This document shows positions 24,244-32,805 of a stretch of DNA of 64,000 nt, in pieces. The stretch's first letter is position 1; each line of letters opens with the position of its first letter. The notes beneath the pieces were generated by a model. The model made no database searches and was not told where the DNA came from. It saw only the letters and a program-made list of their open reading frames with translations. Made by a program: the position numbers and the translations under genes. Source of the DNA: Cohnella terricola (lineage in GTDB: Bacteria > Bacillota > Bacilli > Paenibacillales > Paenibacillaceae); assembly GCF_007786475.1 (NCBI RefSeq), contig NZ_VNJJ01000003.1, forward strand, positions 414,055 to 478,054, in the 5' to 3' direction.

Positions 24244-25533
24244 TTATTCGATTACACGATACTCTTCCAATGCGCGGCCGGATTTCTCCATGTCCGCCGG
24301 ATTGAGTCGGACCGACATGCAAAGCCAGTCTTCGTCCGCGTCCTGCTCCATTACCTCGCCGACCCTGTACGCCAACGCCGCGAGATCTCCTCTGGCCGCC
24401 GGAATGCGAAATCTGGCGATTTCTCCGAGAATCCGATCCTCGATCGCCGTGCGAAGGCGAGCCATGTCGTCCTTATCGAAGGCGCTGACGCGAATCGTAT
24501 CCGGACCGCCCGCCAACATCGACAGCGATTCTTCCGTACCCAAATCGATTTTGTTATACACGAGCAATGTCGCTTTGCCTCCCGCCCCAAGCTCGCGCAA
24601 GACTTCCTCGACGACTTTCGTTTGCCGTTCGCGCATCGGGGAAGACGCGTCCACGACGTGCAGGAGCAAATCTGCCTCTGCCGCTTCCTCCAAAGTCGCG
24701 CGAAACGCGGCAACCAAATCGTGAGGAAGATTCTGAATAAATCCGACCGTATCGGTAAGGACGATCTCTTTGCCGCTCGGCAATTCCAGACTCCGCGATG
24801 TCGGATCGAGTGTCGCGAACAGCTTGTCTTCCGCGAGTACGTCCGCATCCGTCAACTGTCTAAGCAGGCTCGACTTGCCCGCGTTCGTATAGCCGACAAG
24901 CGCGACCTGCACGGCGCCGACTTTGCGACGGCGCTCGCGATGCAGATTGCGATGGGCCGTTACCGTCTCGAGCTGACGCTTCAATTCGGTAACTCTCCGC
25001 CGAATATGGCGGCGGTCCGTCTCCAGCTTCGTCTCTCCCGGCCCCCGGGTACCGATTCCGCCTCCCAGGCGCGACAGGTTTTTCCCATGGCCGGAAAGCC
25101 TTGGAAGAAGATAAGAAAGTTGCGCCAGTTCAACCTGCAGGATGCCTTCGCGGGTTTTGGCCCGTCCGGCGAAGATGTCCAGAATCAATTGCGTGCGGTC
25201 GATAATCTTTAAGTCGAGCGTCTCTTCGAGGTTTCGGACCTGGGCGCCGGACAGCTCTTGATCGAAGATCGCCGTCGTCGCCCCTGTCTCCTCCGCAAGC
25301 GCCCGGATTTCCTGGGCTTTGCCCTTGCCGACGAAATACTTATTATCCGGGACGTCCAGGTTCTGCATGACGGAACCGATGACGGCCACCCCGGCCGTAT
25401 CGGCCAAGGAAGCCAACTCCTCCATGGAGTGTACAGGATCCGCCCCGGACCTTTTAACTGCGTCCGTAACTAGACTGACGAGCAAAGCTCTCTCCTGTCC
25501 GCCCGTGTTCGTCTCATATGTGCTTTGTATCAT
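24244..25533 (-). CDS. hflX: GTPase HflX
   Basis: The 429-residue protein has the HflX N-terminal domain with the hallmark GTRGPGETKLETDRRHI, then a coiled segment and a GTPase domain with G1 GYTNAGKSS, G3 LTDTVGFI and G4 NKIDL. HflX binds the large ribosomal subunit and helps rescue stalled or heat-damaged ribosomes. The start follows AGAGGTAA. It sits in the hfq-spoVK-hflX-ynbB synteny block. Confidence 0.95.
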   Translation of the reverse strand: MIQSTYETNTGGQERALLVSLVTDAVKRSGADPVHSMEELASLADTAGVAVIGSVMQNLDVPDNKYFVGKGKAQEIRALAEETGATTAIFDQELSGAQVRNLEETLDLKIIDRTQLILDIFAGRAKTREGILQVELAQLSYLLPRLSGHGKNLSRLGGGIGTRGPGETKLETDRRHIRRRVTELKRQLETVTAHRNLHRERRRKVGAVQVALVGYTNAGKSSLLRQLTDADVLAEDKLFATLDPTSRSLELPSGKEIVLTDTVGFIQNLPHDLVAAFRATLEEAAEADLLLHVVDASSPMRERQTKVVEEVLRELGAGGKATLLVYNKIDLGTEESLSMLAGGPDTIRVSAFDKDDMARLRTAIEDRILGEIARFRIPAARGDLAALAYRVGEVMEQDADEDWLCMSVRLNPADMEKSGRALEEYRVIE

Positions 25534-25557
25534 CCGTTTACCTCTTTCCGATTAGGC

Positions 25558-26541
25558 TTAAAGCCCGCGAACGTCCTCGGGCCGTAGAGCCATCAGCTCT
25601 TGCCGGCCAGGCGAGGCAACCGGATACTGCGATAACAATCGAACCGCTTGGTATCGAATCGCTCTCTCCAATACGTTCCGGACGAATCTGGCATTGCTGA
25701 AATCATAGATCGCATCCGTCTTCTCTTGAACAAGTAATTGTCGCAGCTTATATATTGTCTGCGGCAACAACGTATAGTCTCTGTCTTTGGTCATTCCTTC
25801 GGCGATCTGGACGAGCTGGTCGACGGAATAGTCGGGAAAAACCATTTGAATCGGGAATCGAGAGGGAAGTCCGGGATTGGTCATCAGGAACGTCTCGATC
25901 TCGAGCGTGTACCCGGCTAATATGAGCACGAATTGATTTTTGTAATCCTCCATCGCCTTTACGAGCGTATCAATCGCTTCTTTCCCGAAGTCCTTCTCTC
26001 CTCCGCGGGCCAAGCTGTACGCTTCATCCACGAACAAAACCCCGCCCAGCGCCTTTTTCACGAGCTCCCTTGTCTTCTGTGCGGTATGTCCGATATACTC
26101 GCCGACTAAATCCGCTCGCTCCACTTCGACGAGATGGCCTTTCGCGAGCAAACCCATGCTTTGAAACAGCTTCGCCAATAAGCGGGCGACCGTCGTCTTG
26201 CCCGTGCCTGGATTGCCTTTAAAAATCATGTGATAGACGTGCGGCTGTGCTTGCAAGCTCGCTTCGCTGCGATATTGCATGATTTGAAGCAAGGCATAAA
26301 TCTCGTACACGAGTTCTTTAATATCGTCGAGCCCGACCAAGCGATCCAGTTCCTTCTGCCATTCCGCCCATGGCCCCGATTGCGGAAGCGATTTGAGATT
26401 GCCCGAAGAATCCGCCGCATTGGCGTTGCCGAGTAATGGATCATGATCCGCATTGCGCAGTATGACGTTGATTTGCCGGGAGGGCCTTTTCTGCGCGGCC
26501 GAAGCTTCCCTGGCGTCCGATGCGCCCGCTCTAGCGTTCAT
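25558..26541 (-). CDS. spoVK: AAA ATPase, stage V sporulation protein K
   Basis: The 327-residue protein is a CbxX/CfxQ-type AAA ATPase. It has Walker A GNPGTGKTT, Walker B GGVLFVDEAYSLA, a sensor region FVLILAGY and the arginine-rich LPSRFPI. The position between hflX and hfq matches SpoVK of Bacillus, needed for spore maturation. The N-terminal ~70 residues are low complexity. The ATG at 26541 with GGGGTGA is preferred over the adjacent in-frame TTG. Confidence 0.9.
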   Translation of the reverse strand: MNARAGASDAREASAAQKRPSRQINVILRNADHDPLLGNANAADSSGNLKSLPQSGPWAEWQKELDRLVGLDDIKELVYEIYALLQIMQYRSEASLQAQPHVYHMIFKGNPGTGKTTVARLLAKLFQSMGLLAKGHLVEVERADLVGEYIGHTAQKTRELVKKALGGVLFVDEAYSLARGGEKDFGKEAIDTLVKAMEDYKNQFVLILAGYTLEIETFLMTNPGLPSRFPIQMVFPDYSVDQLVQIAEGMTKDRDYTLLPQTIYKLRQLLVQEKTDAIYDFSNARFVRNVLERAIRYQAVRLLSQYPVASPGRQELMALRPEDVRGL

Positions 26542-26615
26542 CAAGCTTCACCCCATATGGCTTGTGTCGACGAATATGCCGCAATACCAATGTATTCGGT
26601 TCGTACGATCCCTAG

Positions 26616-27281
26616 TCATAGGAACGGCTTCATGAGCAGCCATTTCGTATAAGCCAATACTTCCCTGCTCTCGTGAAAGGCCATATTGAGCACTTTCGAA
26701 TCCGTCACGCTTACCTGAACCGGATCAAAACCGACCTTACGCGCAATGTCCGCGGCTCTCGATCCGTGATAGCTATGCGTAACAATGACGGCGGTATGCC
26801 AATCGCGACTATCCATAATGTCCTGGGCGAAGATCAAATTCTCGTACGTGCTGCGGGATAAAGAGTCCATCACGATGGACTGTTCGGGAACGCCTTGCGC
26901 CAATAGATAATCGCGCATTCCCTCCGCCTCGGTGACCGTCGCGCCGCCGGCATCGAGACCGCCCGTCACGATTAAGTCGTGAAACGTACCGTTGCGGTAC
27001 AATTTCAACGCCAAATCCAGTCTCTCTTTTAACCCCGGACTCGGCTCGTCGTTCCATAATCTCGCTCCGAGCACGATACCGACGTCGGACGGGAGCGGTT
27101 TGCCTCCTTTGGGAACGCCGTCGAAACGAACGATCATGATATAGATCGACAGGCACCAAATGAGCAGGGCTGCAGCGCATATGGCAACGAATACAGACAA
27201 TCTTCTTAGCCATTTGCGGCGAGGCCGGGTCGATCGCGACAACGAACCGGAGGCGATCATGCTTTTCGACGATCCGCGCAT
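26616..27281 (-). CDS. YdcF/SanA-family membrane protein (DUF218)
   Basis: Reading from the ATG at 27281, which overlaps the TAA of the DUF402 gene (TAATG), gives about 221 residues. A transmembrane segment (LSVFVAICAAALLIWCLSIYIMIV) is followed by the extracytoplasmic DUF218 domain with GIVLGARLWNDEPS, LIVTGGLDAGG, SIVMDSLSRSTYEN and VIVTHSYHGSRA. SanA-like members affect envelope integrity; enzymatic function is unproven. It is cotranslated with the DUF402 gene. Confidence 0.88.
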   Translation of the reverse strand: MRGSSKSMIASGSLSRSTRPRRKWLRRLSVFVAICAAALLIWCLSIYIMIVRFDGVPKGGKPLPSDVGIVLGARLWNDEPSPGLKERLDLALKLYRNGTFHDLIVTGGLDAGGATVTEAEGMRDYLLAQGVPEQSIVMDSLSRSTYENLIFAQDIMDSRDWHTAVIVTHSYHGSRAADIARKVGFDPVQVSVTDSKVLNMAFHESREVLAYTKWLLMKPFL

Positions 27282-27841
27282 TATCCGTTTCCTTTCTCCC
27301 ATCCCAGTTTCTCCAGAAGCGATCGTCTATGCTGAATACTCATATCGAAATACGGGAATTTGTTTTGATTGATCAGATCGAGCAGCCGATTCGCCGTTCG
27401 TTGGGCCATCGCGGAATCGCGGGGCGTAATCTGCCCTTCGTCCAGAGCCTCCTCCAGTTCGTCCTCGTCGAGCAGAAGTTTTTCTCCTGTCGGCAGAACA
27501 ACGATGTCCAGGAACAAATCATCGAACCAAGGCACTTGCTGATCGGTCAGTCCTTGTATTTTGCATATATCGATATACCATTGCACCACTTGTCCTTTAT
27601 CATCGAACATCGTCGTCACCACGAAGTGTTCGCCCCGGGGAAAATGCTGCATCCACAAGTATCCGCGATCTGCCAAACACATTCTTTTTCCGTTATATTC
27701 CTTCCACAGTGGATCGCGTAGTTCGTGTATACGGTACAAAGTGACGAAACCTCTAAAATGAGGCTCATCCATCGGAATGCATGCATAACTCTTCTTCAAG
27801 ATTCGCCGCCAATTGGCCCGATCTGAAAATTTACGTTTCAT
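27281..27841 (-). CDS. DUF402 protein, probable nucleoside di/triphosphatase
   Basis: Starting at the ATG at 27841 (MKRKFSDRANWRRI), this 186-residue protein carries a beta-barrel DUF402 domain with GYLWMQHFPRGEHFVVT, WYIDICKI and DLFLDIVVLPTG, in which conserved acidic residues coordinate metal. Characterised relatives hydrolyse nucleoside tri- and diphosphates. The longer in-frame start has no better ribosome binding site. It is the first gene of a pair with the YdcF homologue. Confidence 0.85.
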   Translation of the reverse strand: MKRKFSDRANWRRILKKSYACIPMDEPHFRGFVTLYRIHELRDPLWKEYNGKRMCLADRGYLWMQHFPRGEHFVVTTMFDDKGQVVQWYIDICKIQGLTDQQVPWFDDLFLDIVVLPTGEKLLLDEDELEEALDEGQITPRDSAMAQRTANRLLDLINQNKFPYFDMSIQHRRSLLEKLGWEKGNG

Positions 27842-28000
27842 CGCGTCTTTCCTTTCCGTCCGTTCAACCGTTAGTGGGTGTACACGCGTTGCCGATCGCA
27901 ATTCCTGAAGCGCGCAAAGGCAACTCAATATAATCAAAGCTTACCACAAGTTGCCTTGCCGAACCAGTTTCCCCCGCCGTATCGCTGCCCGGGAACATGA

Positions 28001-28027
28001 AAAAACCGGGCTCGTCTCGAGCCCGGT
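28001..28027 (-). terminator. Terminator of the penicillin-binding protein gene
   Basis: ACCGGGCTCG and CGAGCCCGGT form a tight stem 26 bases after the stop codon, followed on the minus strand by six T residues. Confidence 0.92.
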
Positions 28028-28052
28028 CGATCAATCGGATTGCATATTGCTT

Positions 28053-30533
28053 CTATTGCAAAGGAACGTCTCCCTGAACCGAGTTCAGATTTTCGCCCGG
28101 CGGCTGCCAAGAATCCGGATTGTCCGAAGGAATCGGCGACTCGCCCTCCGAAGGCGGCGACGGCGACTCGCCCGGAATGTTGATATCGATCGGAGGCCCG
28201 GATGGCTCTCCCGACTCGTCCGGTGGCGTGTTTCCATCGTTCTCGTCCGGAGGAGGCGTGTTGTCCATTCCCGACGTAATCGTAACGGTAACCTTTTCCG
28301 AAGGGGCACTCTCCTGATTGGAGGACGCTTGATACGCCGTTACGTAATACGTAAACGTCTGATCCGGCAGCAACGCCAGATCGTCATAAGCCGGATCGCT
28401 TACTTCGGCGACTTTGCGGAAATCCGGTTCCCCGGCTTCTTTACGATAAACTTTGTACGTGACGTTATCGCCTTCTACCGGGTTCCATTTCAGTTCGACG
28501 CTGACGGATTCCGGCATGTAAGCCGCCATCAGACCGGTAACGGCGCCGACCTTCTCATCTTCCTGTAATCCGGAAGGCACGGGGAAGCTTTGTTTCTTAT
28601 AATTTTCGAGCACTTTGGACATGACCGCGGAGAACATCGACGCCGCTTGTCCGCTGCTGCCGTCGAGCAGATGGGTTTTGTCCGTTTTATCGTAACCCAT
28701 CCAGACCGCCGCCGTAAGCTCCGGCGTATAGCCGACAAACCAGACGTCGCGGTTTTTGCTCGTTTTGTAATCCGGAATACCTGCTTGGGTCGTTCCCGTC
28801 TTGCCTACGACTTCGCGTCCGCTGATGGCGGCCCGTGTTCCGGTTCCACCCTTCTGGACGACGCCCTTCAACAACTCAGTCACATAGAAGGATGTGTTCT
28901 CCTTCATAACTTGCTTGGCATTCGATTTGAATTCGTATATGACTTTGTTTTTGTTATCGGCGATCGCCACGATGCTGTGAGGATCCTGAAGCTTGCCGCC
29001 GTTGGCGAACGCCCCGTAGGCTCTGACCATCTGCAGTGGAGTTACTCCGCGCGTCAGTCCGCCGAGCGCCACGGCCAGGTTGCGGTCTTCCTTATCGAGC
29101 TTAATGCCAAGGTTATCCGCGAACGCAAGCCCTTTCCCGATGCCGATCTCGTTAAGCAGCCATACGGCAGATACGTTGCGGGATTCCTTGATCGCCTGAC
29201 TCATCGGGATATCGCCCAAATATTTATTGCGGTTGGAGTTCGACGGGCAATAATTGCCGAAACATTTTTTGACGTCCTGAACGGTCGACCACGGGAAATA
29301 CTTCCCGGTCTCGATCGCCGGCCCATAATCCATAATCGGCTTAAACGACGATCCCGGCTGGCGTTGCTTCGTGACGCGGTTCCAGCCTTGCGTCTCGTAG
29401 TCCCTGCCGCCGACCATCGCGATCAGCGAGCCGTCGTGTTGGTCCATGATGACCATCGCGCCCTGGACTTTCTGCTCGTCGACGCTTTTCTCGAAACGGT
29501 CGTTGTTGGCGAATTCCTTCTCCATGGCGTTCTGCGCTTTCGTATCGATCGTCGTCGTGATCTTATAGCCCGCGCTGCGCAATTCTTCTTCGCTCAGCCC
29601 GGTTCTTTCCTGCGCTTCGTCGAGCACGTAATCGATGAACGAAATATACTTGTCGTCCGCTTTGCTGGACTTGGACGGTTTGTATACGTGTTTCGCAGCT
29701 TCGTCCTTTTCCTTCTCCGTAATGAGCCCCTGGTCGTACATCAGCTTGAGCACGACGCCCCGCCGATCCATCGATTTTTCCGGATTATTGATCGGATTGT
29801 ACACGCTCGGCGCCTTAGGCATGCCTGCGAGAGTGGCGATCTGCCAGATTTTCAACTCATTGAGATCGGTGACGTCGAAATAATATTTCGCCGCGGTTTT
29901 GATCCCGTACTGCCCCTTGCCGAAATAAATCCGGTTCAAGTACAGCTCGAGGATTTCCTGCTTGCTCTTCTGTTGCTCCAGCGCCAAAGCGATCGACGCT
30001 TCGGTTCCTTTACGGAATACCGTCTTATCCGCGTTCAGGAACAGGTTTTTGGCAAGCTGCTGCGTAATCGTGCTCGCTCCTTCGACGGCGCTCCTGGCGA
30101 TAACGTCCTTCACGAGCGCGCGGCCGATTCCAAGGAAGTCTACCCCGCCGTGCTCGTAGAAACGTTTGTCCTCGGTCGCGACGAACGCGTCTTGCAAAAG
30201 CTTCGGAATTTCGTTGACCGGCACGACTTCCCGGTTCCCTCCGGCCATGGCAAGCTTCGCGATCTCATTTCCGTTTCTGTCCACGACGATGGAAGCTTGA
30301 TCCAAATTCAATTTATTTTCGTTCGCGCTAAGGATGCGCTGTCCGTTCAGAATAACGAGCAAATAACCGACAACGGCGATGACCGCGGCGAATAACAAAA
30401 TAAAAAACAGCCAGATCAATGCCGCCTTTTTGCGTCCTTTGCGCGGGCCTTTTCCCTTGCCTTTCCCGCCTTTGGCTTTTTTCGTATTTCTAGTTGTCTG
30501 ACCCGATGGGATCGGAACTTCAGGATGGTTCAT
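28053..30533 (-). CDS. Class A penicillin-binding protein 1A (transglycosylase/transpeptidase)
   Basis: The 826-residue protein has a basic N terminus, one membrane anchor (about 37-61) and a GT51 transglycosylase with catalytic E121 in ATEDKRFYEH. Its transpeptidase domain has S395-x-x-K398, SRN at 451-453 and K578-TGT. After this come a fibronectin type III domain (about 680-760) and a Pro/Gly/Ser/Asp-rich tail. It polymerises and cross-links peptidoglycan, like PonA. The Fn3 plus acidic tail is common in Bacillales homologues. AAGGGGAG precedes the ATG. Confidence 0.95.
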   Translation of the reverse strand: MNHPEVPIPSGQTTRNTKKAKGGKGKGKGPRKGRKKAALIWLFFILLFAAVIAVVGYLLVILNGQRILSANENKLNLDQASIVVDRNGNEIAKLAMAGGNREVVPVNEIPKLLQDAFVATEDKRFYEHGGVDFLGIGRALVKDVIARSAVEGASTITQQLAKNLFLNADKTVFRKGTEASIALALEQQKSKQEILELYLNRIYFGKGQYGIKTAAKYYFDVTDLNELKIWQIATLAGMPKAPSVYNPINNPEKSMDRRGVVLKLMYDQGLITEKEKDEAAKHVYKPSKSSKADDKYISFIDYVLDEAQERTGLSEEELRSAGYKITTTIDTKAQNAMEKEFANNDRFEKSVDEQKVQGAMVIMDQHDGSLIAMVGGRDYETQGWNRVTKQRQPGSSFKPIMDYGPAIETGKYFPWSTVQDVKKCFGNYCPSNSNRNKYLGDIPMSQAIKESRNVSAVWLLNEIGIGKGLAFADNLGIKLDKEDRNLAVALGGLTRGVTPLQMVRAYGAFANGGKLQDPHSIVAIADNKNKVIYEFKSNAKQVMKENTSFYVTELLKGVVQKGGTGTRAAISGREVVGKTGTTQAGIPDYKTSKNRDVWFVGYTPELTAAVWMGYDKTDKTHLLDGSSGQAASMFSAVMSKVLENYKKQSFPVPSGLQEDEKVGAVTGLMAAYMPESVSVELKWNPVEGDNVTYKVYRKEAGEPDFRKVAEVSDPAYDDLALLPDQTFTYYVTAYQASSNQESAPSEKVTVTITSGMDNTPPPDENDGNTPPDESGEPSGPPIDINIPGESPSPPSEGESPIPSDNPDSWQPPGENLNSVQGDVPLQ

Positions 30534-30610
30534 CGTGTTCTCCCCTTCTATCCGTAACTCTCTCTCTAGTCTTTAATTTAACCAACAATAAGGACAACAA
30601 CCAATGTTGT

Positions 30611-30640
30611 AAAAGAAAGAACAACCCGGTTAGCGGGTTG
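30611..30640 (-). terminator. Terminator of the mutS-mutL-miaA-hfq gene cluster
   Basis: CAACCCG (30622-30628) and CGGGTTG (30634-30640) flank a five-base loop. On the minus strand the stem is followed by TTCTTTCTTTT. It lies about 130 bases after the hfq stop, so hfq mRNA would have a long 3' UTR. Confidence 0.82.
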
Positions 30641-30774
30641 CTCAAGTGCCGGCCTATTTTCTTAGACGCATATGGCTAGGGAAAAGTTTCACTTCCTCGC
30701 TTCCCGAACCGGGAGCGATCCTTCGGCCAATAACGATCATGAAGAGAACGCAACCGTCTCCTTACGACGCTGGA

Positions 30775-31017
30775 TCAGTTATCCGTGCCGTTCTCCTGCT
30801 GCATGAGGGACACGTTGCGCTGCGGCATAAACGTGCTGATCGCATGCTTATACACCATCTGCTGGCGACCCTCGCTGTCGATCACGATGGTAAAGTTGTC
30901 AAAAGCGCGGACGATGCCGCGAATTTGAAACCCGTTGGTCAAATAAACAGTGACCGGAATGCTGTCTTTGCGAAGTTGATTAAGAAAGGTATCCTGGATG
31001 TTAATGGACTTGTTCAT
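30775..31017 (-). CDS. hfq: RNA chaperone Hfq
   Basis: The 80-residue protein starts at the ATG at 31017 with GGGGG upstream. It has the Sm1 motif ([22 protein letters not shown], then [15 protein letters not shown]) and the Sm2 YKHAIS motif of the hexameric ring. It binds small RNAs and A/U-rich mRNA. It lies 29 bases downstream of miaA, the usual arrangement in bacteria. Confidence 0.97.
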   Translation of the reverse strand: MNKSINIQDTFLNQLRKDSIPVTVYLTNGFQIRGIVRAFDNFTIVIDSEGRQQMVYKHAISTFMPQRNVSLMQQENGTDN

Positions 31018-31046
31018 TGGCCGTAAACCCCCATCGCCACAAATAT

Positions 31047-32036
31047 TTATGAACAAATATATTCGTTATCAATCTGAAACTTTCCTGCTATTATAGCACA
31101 GATCTCCGGGAAAAGTGCGTTGTTTTTTGAACGGTCTGCGACATCGACCCAATCGAGCCCTTGCATATGCCGAAACCAGCTCAATTGACGCTTGGCGAAG
31201 TGCCTCGTATCCCGCTTCAAAATCGTAACCGCCTCGTCGTAGTTCGTCTCCCCTGCCAGGTAGGCCGCGATCTCCTTATAGCCGAGTCCCCGCATCGATA
31301 CGGCGCCCCGCGGTATGCCCGAATCCAGCAGCCCGCGAACCTCTTCCACAAGGCCTGCCTCAAGCATGTCGTCCACACGCGAATCGATCCGGCGATACAA
31401 CTCCTCCCTCTCCATCGTGAGCCCGATCAAGCAAAGCCGATAGGGGGAACGCTTCACGTCTCCCCGGGATTGATCCTGTATTTCGGACAGAGGTTTGCCC
31501 GTTAACCGAAACACTTCCAGCGCGCGAATGACCCTACCTTCGTCATTGGGATGCAGCTTGGCCGCGCTCCCCGGATCGACGGACTTCAACCGGTCGTGCA
31601 ACGCTTGCGATCCTTCGTCTCGCGCGAGCGCCCTCATCTCCGCCCTGAACGGCTCGTCCGCCCCGTACTCTTGGAAGCGGAAGCCGTAACAGACGGACTC
31701 CACATATAATCCCGTCCCCCCGACGATAAACGGCAAACGGCCGCGTTGATGGATTTCGTTGATTTTATCGTTGCACAGGCTTTGAAATTCAGATACGGAA
31801 AAAGGATGCTCGGGTTCGCAAATATCGATGAGATGGTGCGGAATGCCTGCCATCTCGTCCGGCATCAGCTTTGCAGTGCCGATATCCATTCCGCGGTACA
31901 CCTGCATGGAGTCACCGCTAATAATTTCCGCGTTAAACGCTTTGGCCACTTGCAGGCTGAGTGCGGTTTTGCCGACTGCGGTCGGACCGACCAGCACCAG
32001 CAAACGCGGTCGATTGTCTTCCGTTTCATTACTCAA
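31047..32036 (-). CDS. miaA: tRNA dimethylallyltransferase MiaA
   Basis: The protein has P-loop [10 protein letters not shown], the [15 protein letters not shown] block and the insertion-domain motif PYRLCLIGL. It adds a dimethylallyl group to A37 of UNN-reading tRNAs. No in-frame ATG exists near the N terminus. TTG at 32036 with GGAGTG seven bases upstream is preferred (another TTG lies 6 bases earlier), giving 329 residues. The start overlaps the end of the methyltransferase gene, so translation is coupled. Confidence 0.95.
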   Translation of the reverse strand: MSNETEDNRPRLLVLVGPTAVGKTALSLQVAKAFNAEIISGDSMQVYRGMDIGTAKLMPDEMAGIPHHLIDICEPEHPFSVSEFQSLCNDKINEIHQRGRLPFIVGGTGLYVESVCYGFRFQEYGADEPFRAEMRALARDEGSQALHDRLKSVDPGSAAKLHPNDEGRVIRALEVFRLTGKPLSEIQDQSRGDVKRSPYRLCLIGLTMEREELYRRIDSRVDDMLEAGLVEEVRGLLDSGIPRGAVSMRGLGYKEIAAYLAGETNYDEAVTILKRDTRHFAKRQLSWFRHMQGLDWVDVADRSKNNALFPEICAIIAGKFQIDNEYICS

Positions 32037-32805
32037 TCTCAATCACTCCGTATGCGACTGCGGACGAAGAAACCTTGGCGAGCGAAAAGCCCAGCTTCTC
32101 GAACCGCCCGCTGTCTCTATGGTCTTTCAGAACGACTTTCCGGCGGGCGACGCGTCTGGCCTCCTGCACGGCTTTCTCCGTAAGCGTGCCGTGAGCCGCC
32201 AACGAACGAAGAGGGACCATCGAGCTTGAAGCCGATACCGGCTTCTCGAACATCGGGTCGAAATATACGATATCCGCGCTGGCGTCTTCCATGCATGGAA
32301 GAATTTCCTCGTAACTCCCGCTAACGGTTTCGATCGCGCGCATGGCACGGTCGACGTCGGGAACGCCGGACTCGTACGCGAGCAAGCCTTCCCGGACGAG
32401 TGCGTGCATCGTTTTGACCGTCTCCAGGGCGATGACTCTTCCTTTGTCGCCGACCGCGTAGCTAAACACGATAGAATCCGAACACAGCCCCGCCGTGCAA
32501 TCGAGAACCGTATCCCCCGGCGAAACTCCGGTTACGGACAGCAGCGTATCCTTACCGCCTGCGAGCAAGCCTTTAATCCGGACGAGCGCCATGCTCGGGT
32601 GAAAATAAAAAGGCAGCTCGCCTTCCGCCACGAGCCGGATGTCGCGAGGTCCAACGACGACAATTTCTTTTTCCCCTAACTTCGTATGCAAAGCGCGAAT
32701 CGTTCTCCCCGCTCTGGGAACGTACGCCGCCTGAAGCTCTTCAGCCAAGCGCTCGGCCCGCTCTACGGCGTTGCCGGACGGACGATCCGATGTCGTTACG
32801 ATCAA
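32029..32805 (-). CDS. RsmJ-like class I SAM-dependent methyltransferase
   Basis: The 258-residue protein has a Rossmann fold with VLDCTAGLCSDSIVFSYAVG (SAM-binding loop), VIALET, and a catalytic DPMFEKP segment. That segment resembles the DPMYP/DPPY motif of RsmJ, which makes m2G1516 in 16S rRNA. The N-terminal portion (TTSDRPSGNAVERAERLAEEL) also fits RsmJ-type proteins. It overlaps mutL by 4 bases and miaA by 8, linking mismatch repair and RNA modification genes. The RNA target is inferred. Confidence 0.78.
   Translation of the reverse strand: MIVTTSDRPSGNAVERAERLAEELQAAYVPRAGRTIRALHTKLGEKEIVVVGPRDIRLVAEGELPFYFHPSMALVRIKGLLAGGKDTLLSVTGVSPGDTVLDCTAGLCSDSIVFSYAVGDKGRVIALETVKTMHALVREGLLAYESGVPDVDRAMRAIETVSGSYEEILPCMEDASADIVYFDPMFEKPVSASSSMVPLRSLAAHGTLTEKAVQEARRVARRKVVLKDHRDSGRFEKLGFSLAKVSSSAVAYGVIEIE

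Noticed and set aside
28590..30395. 601-codon plus-strand ORF antisense to the PBP gene
   Set aside because: It is a shadow of a strongly supported class A PBP with full catalytic motifs. Its composition is rich in Arg and His, as expected for antisense of GC-rich coding DNA.
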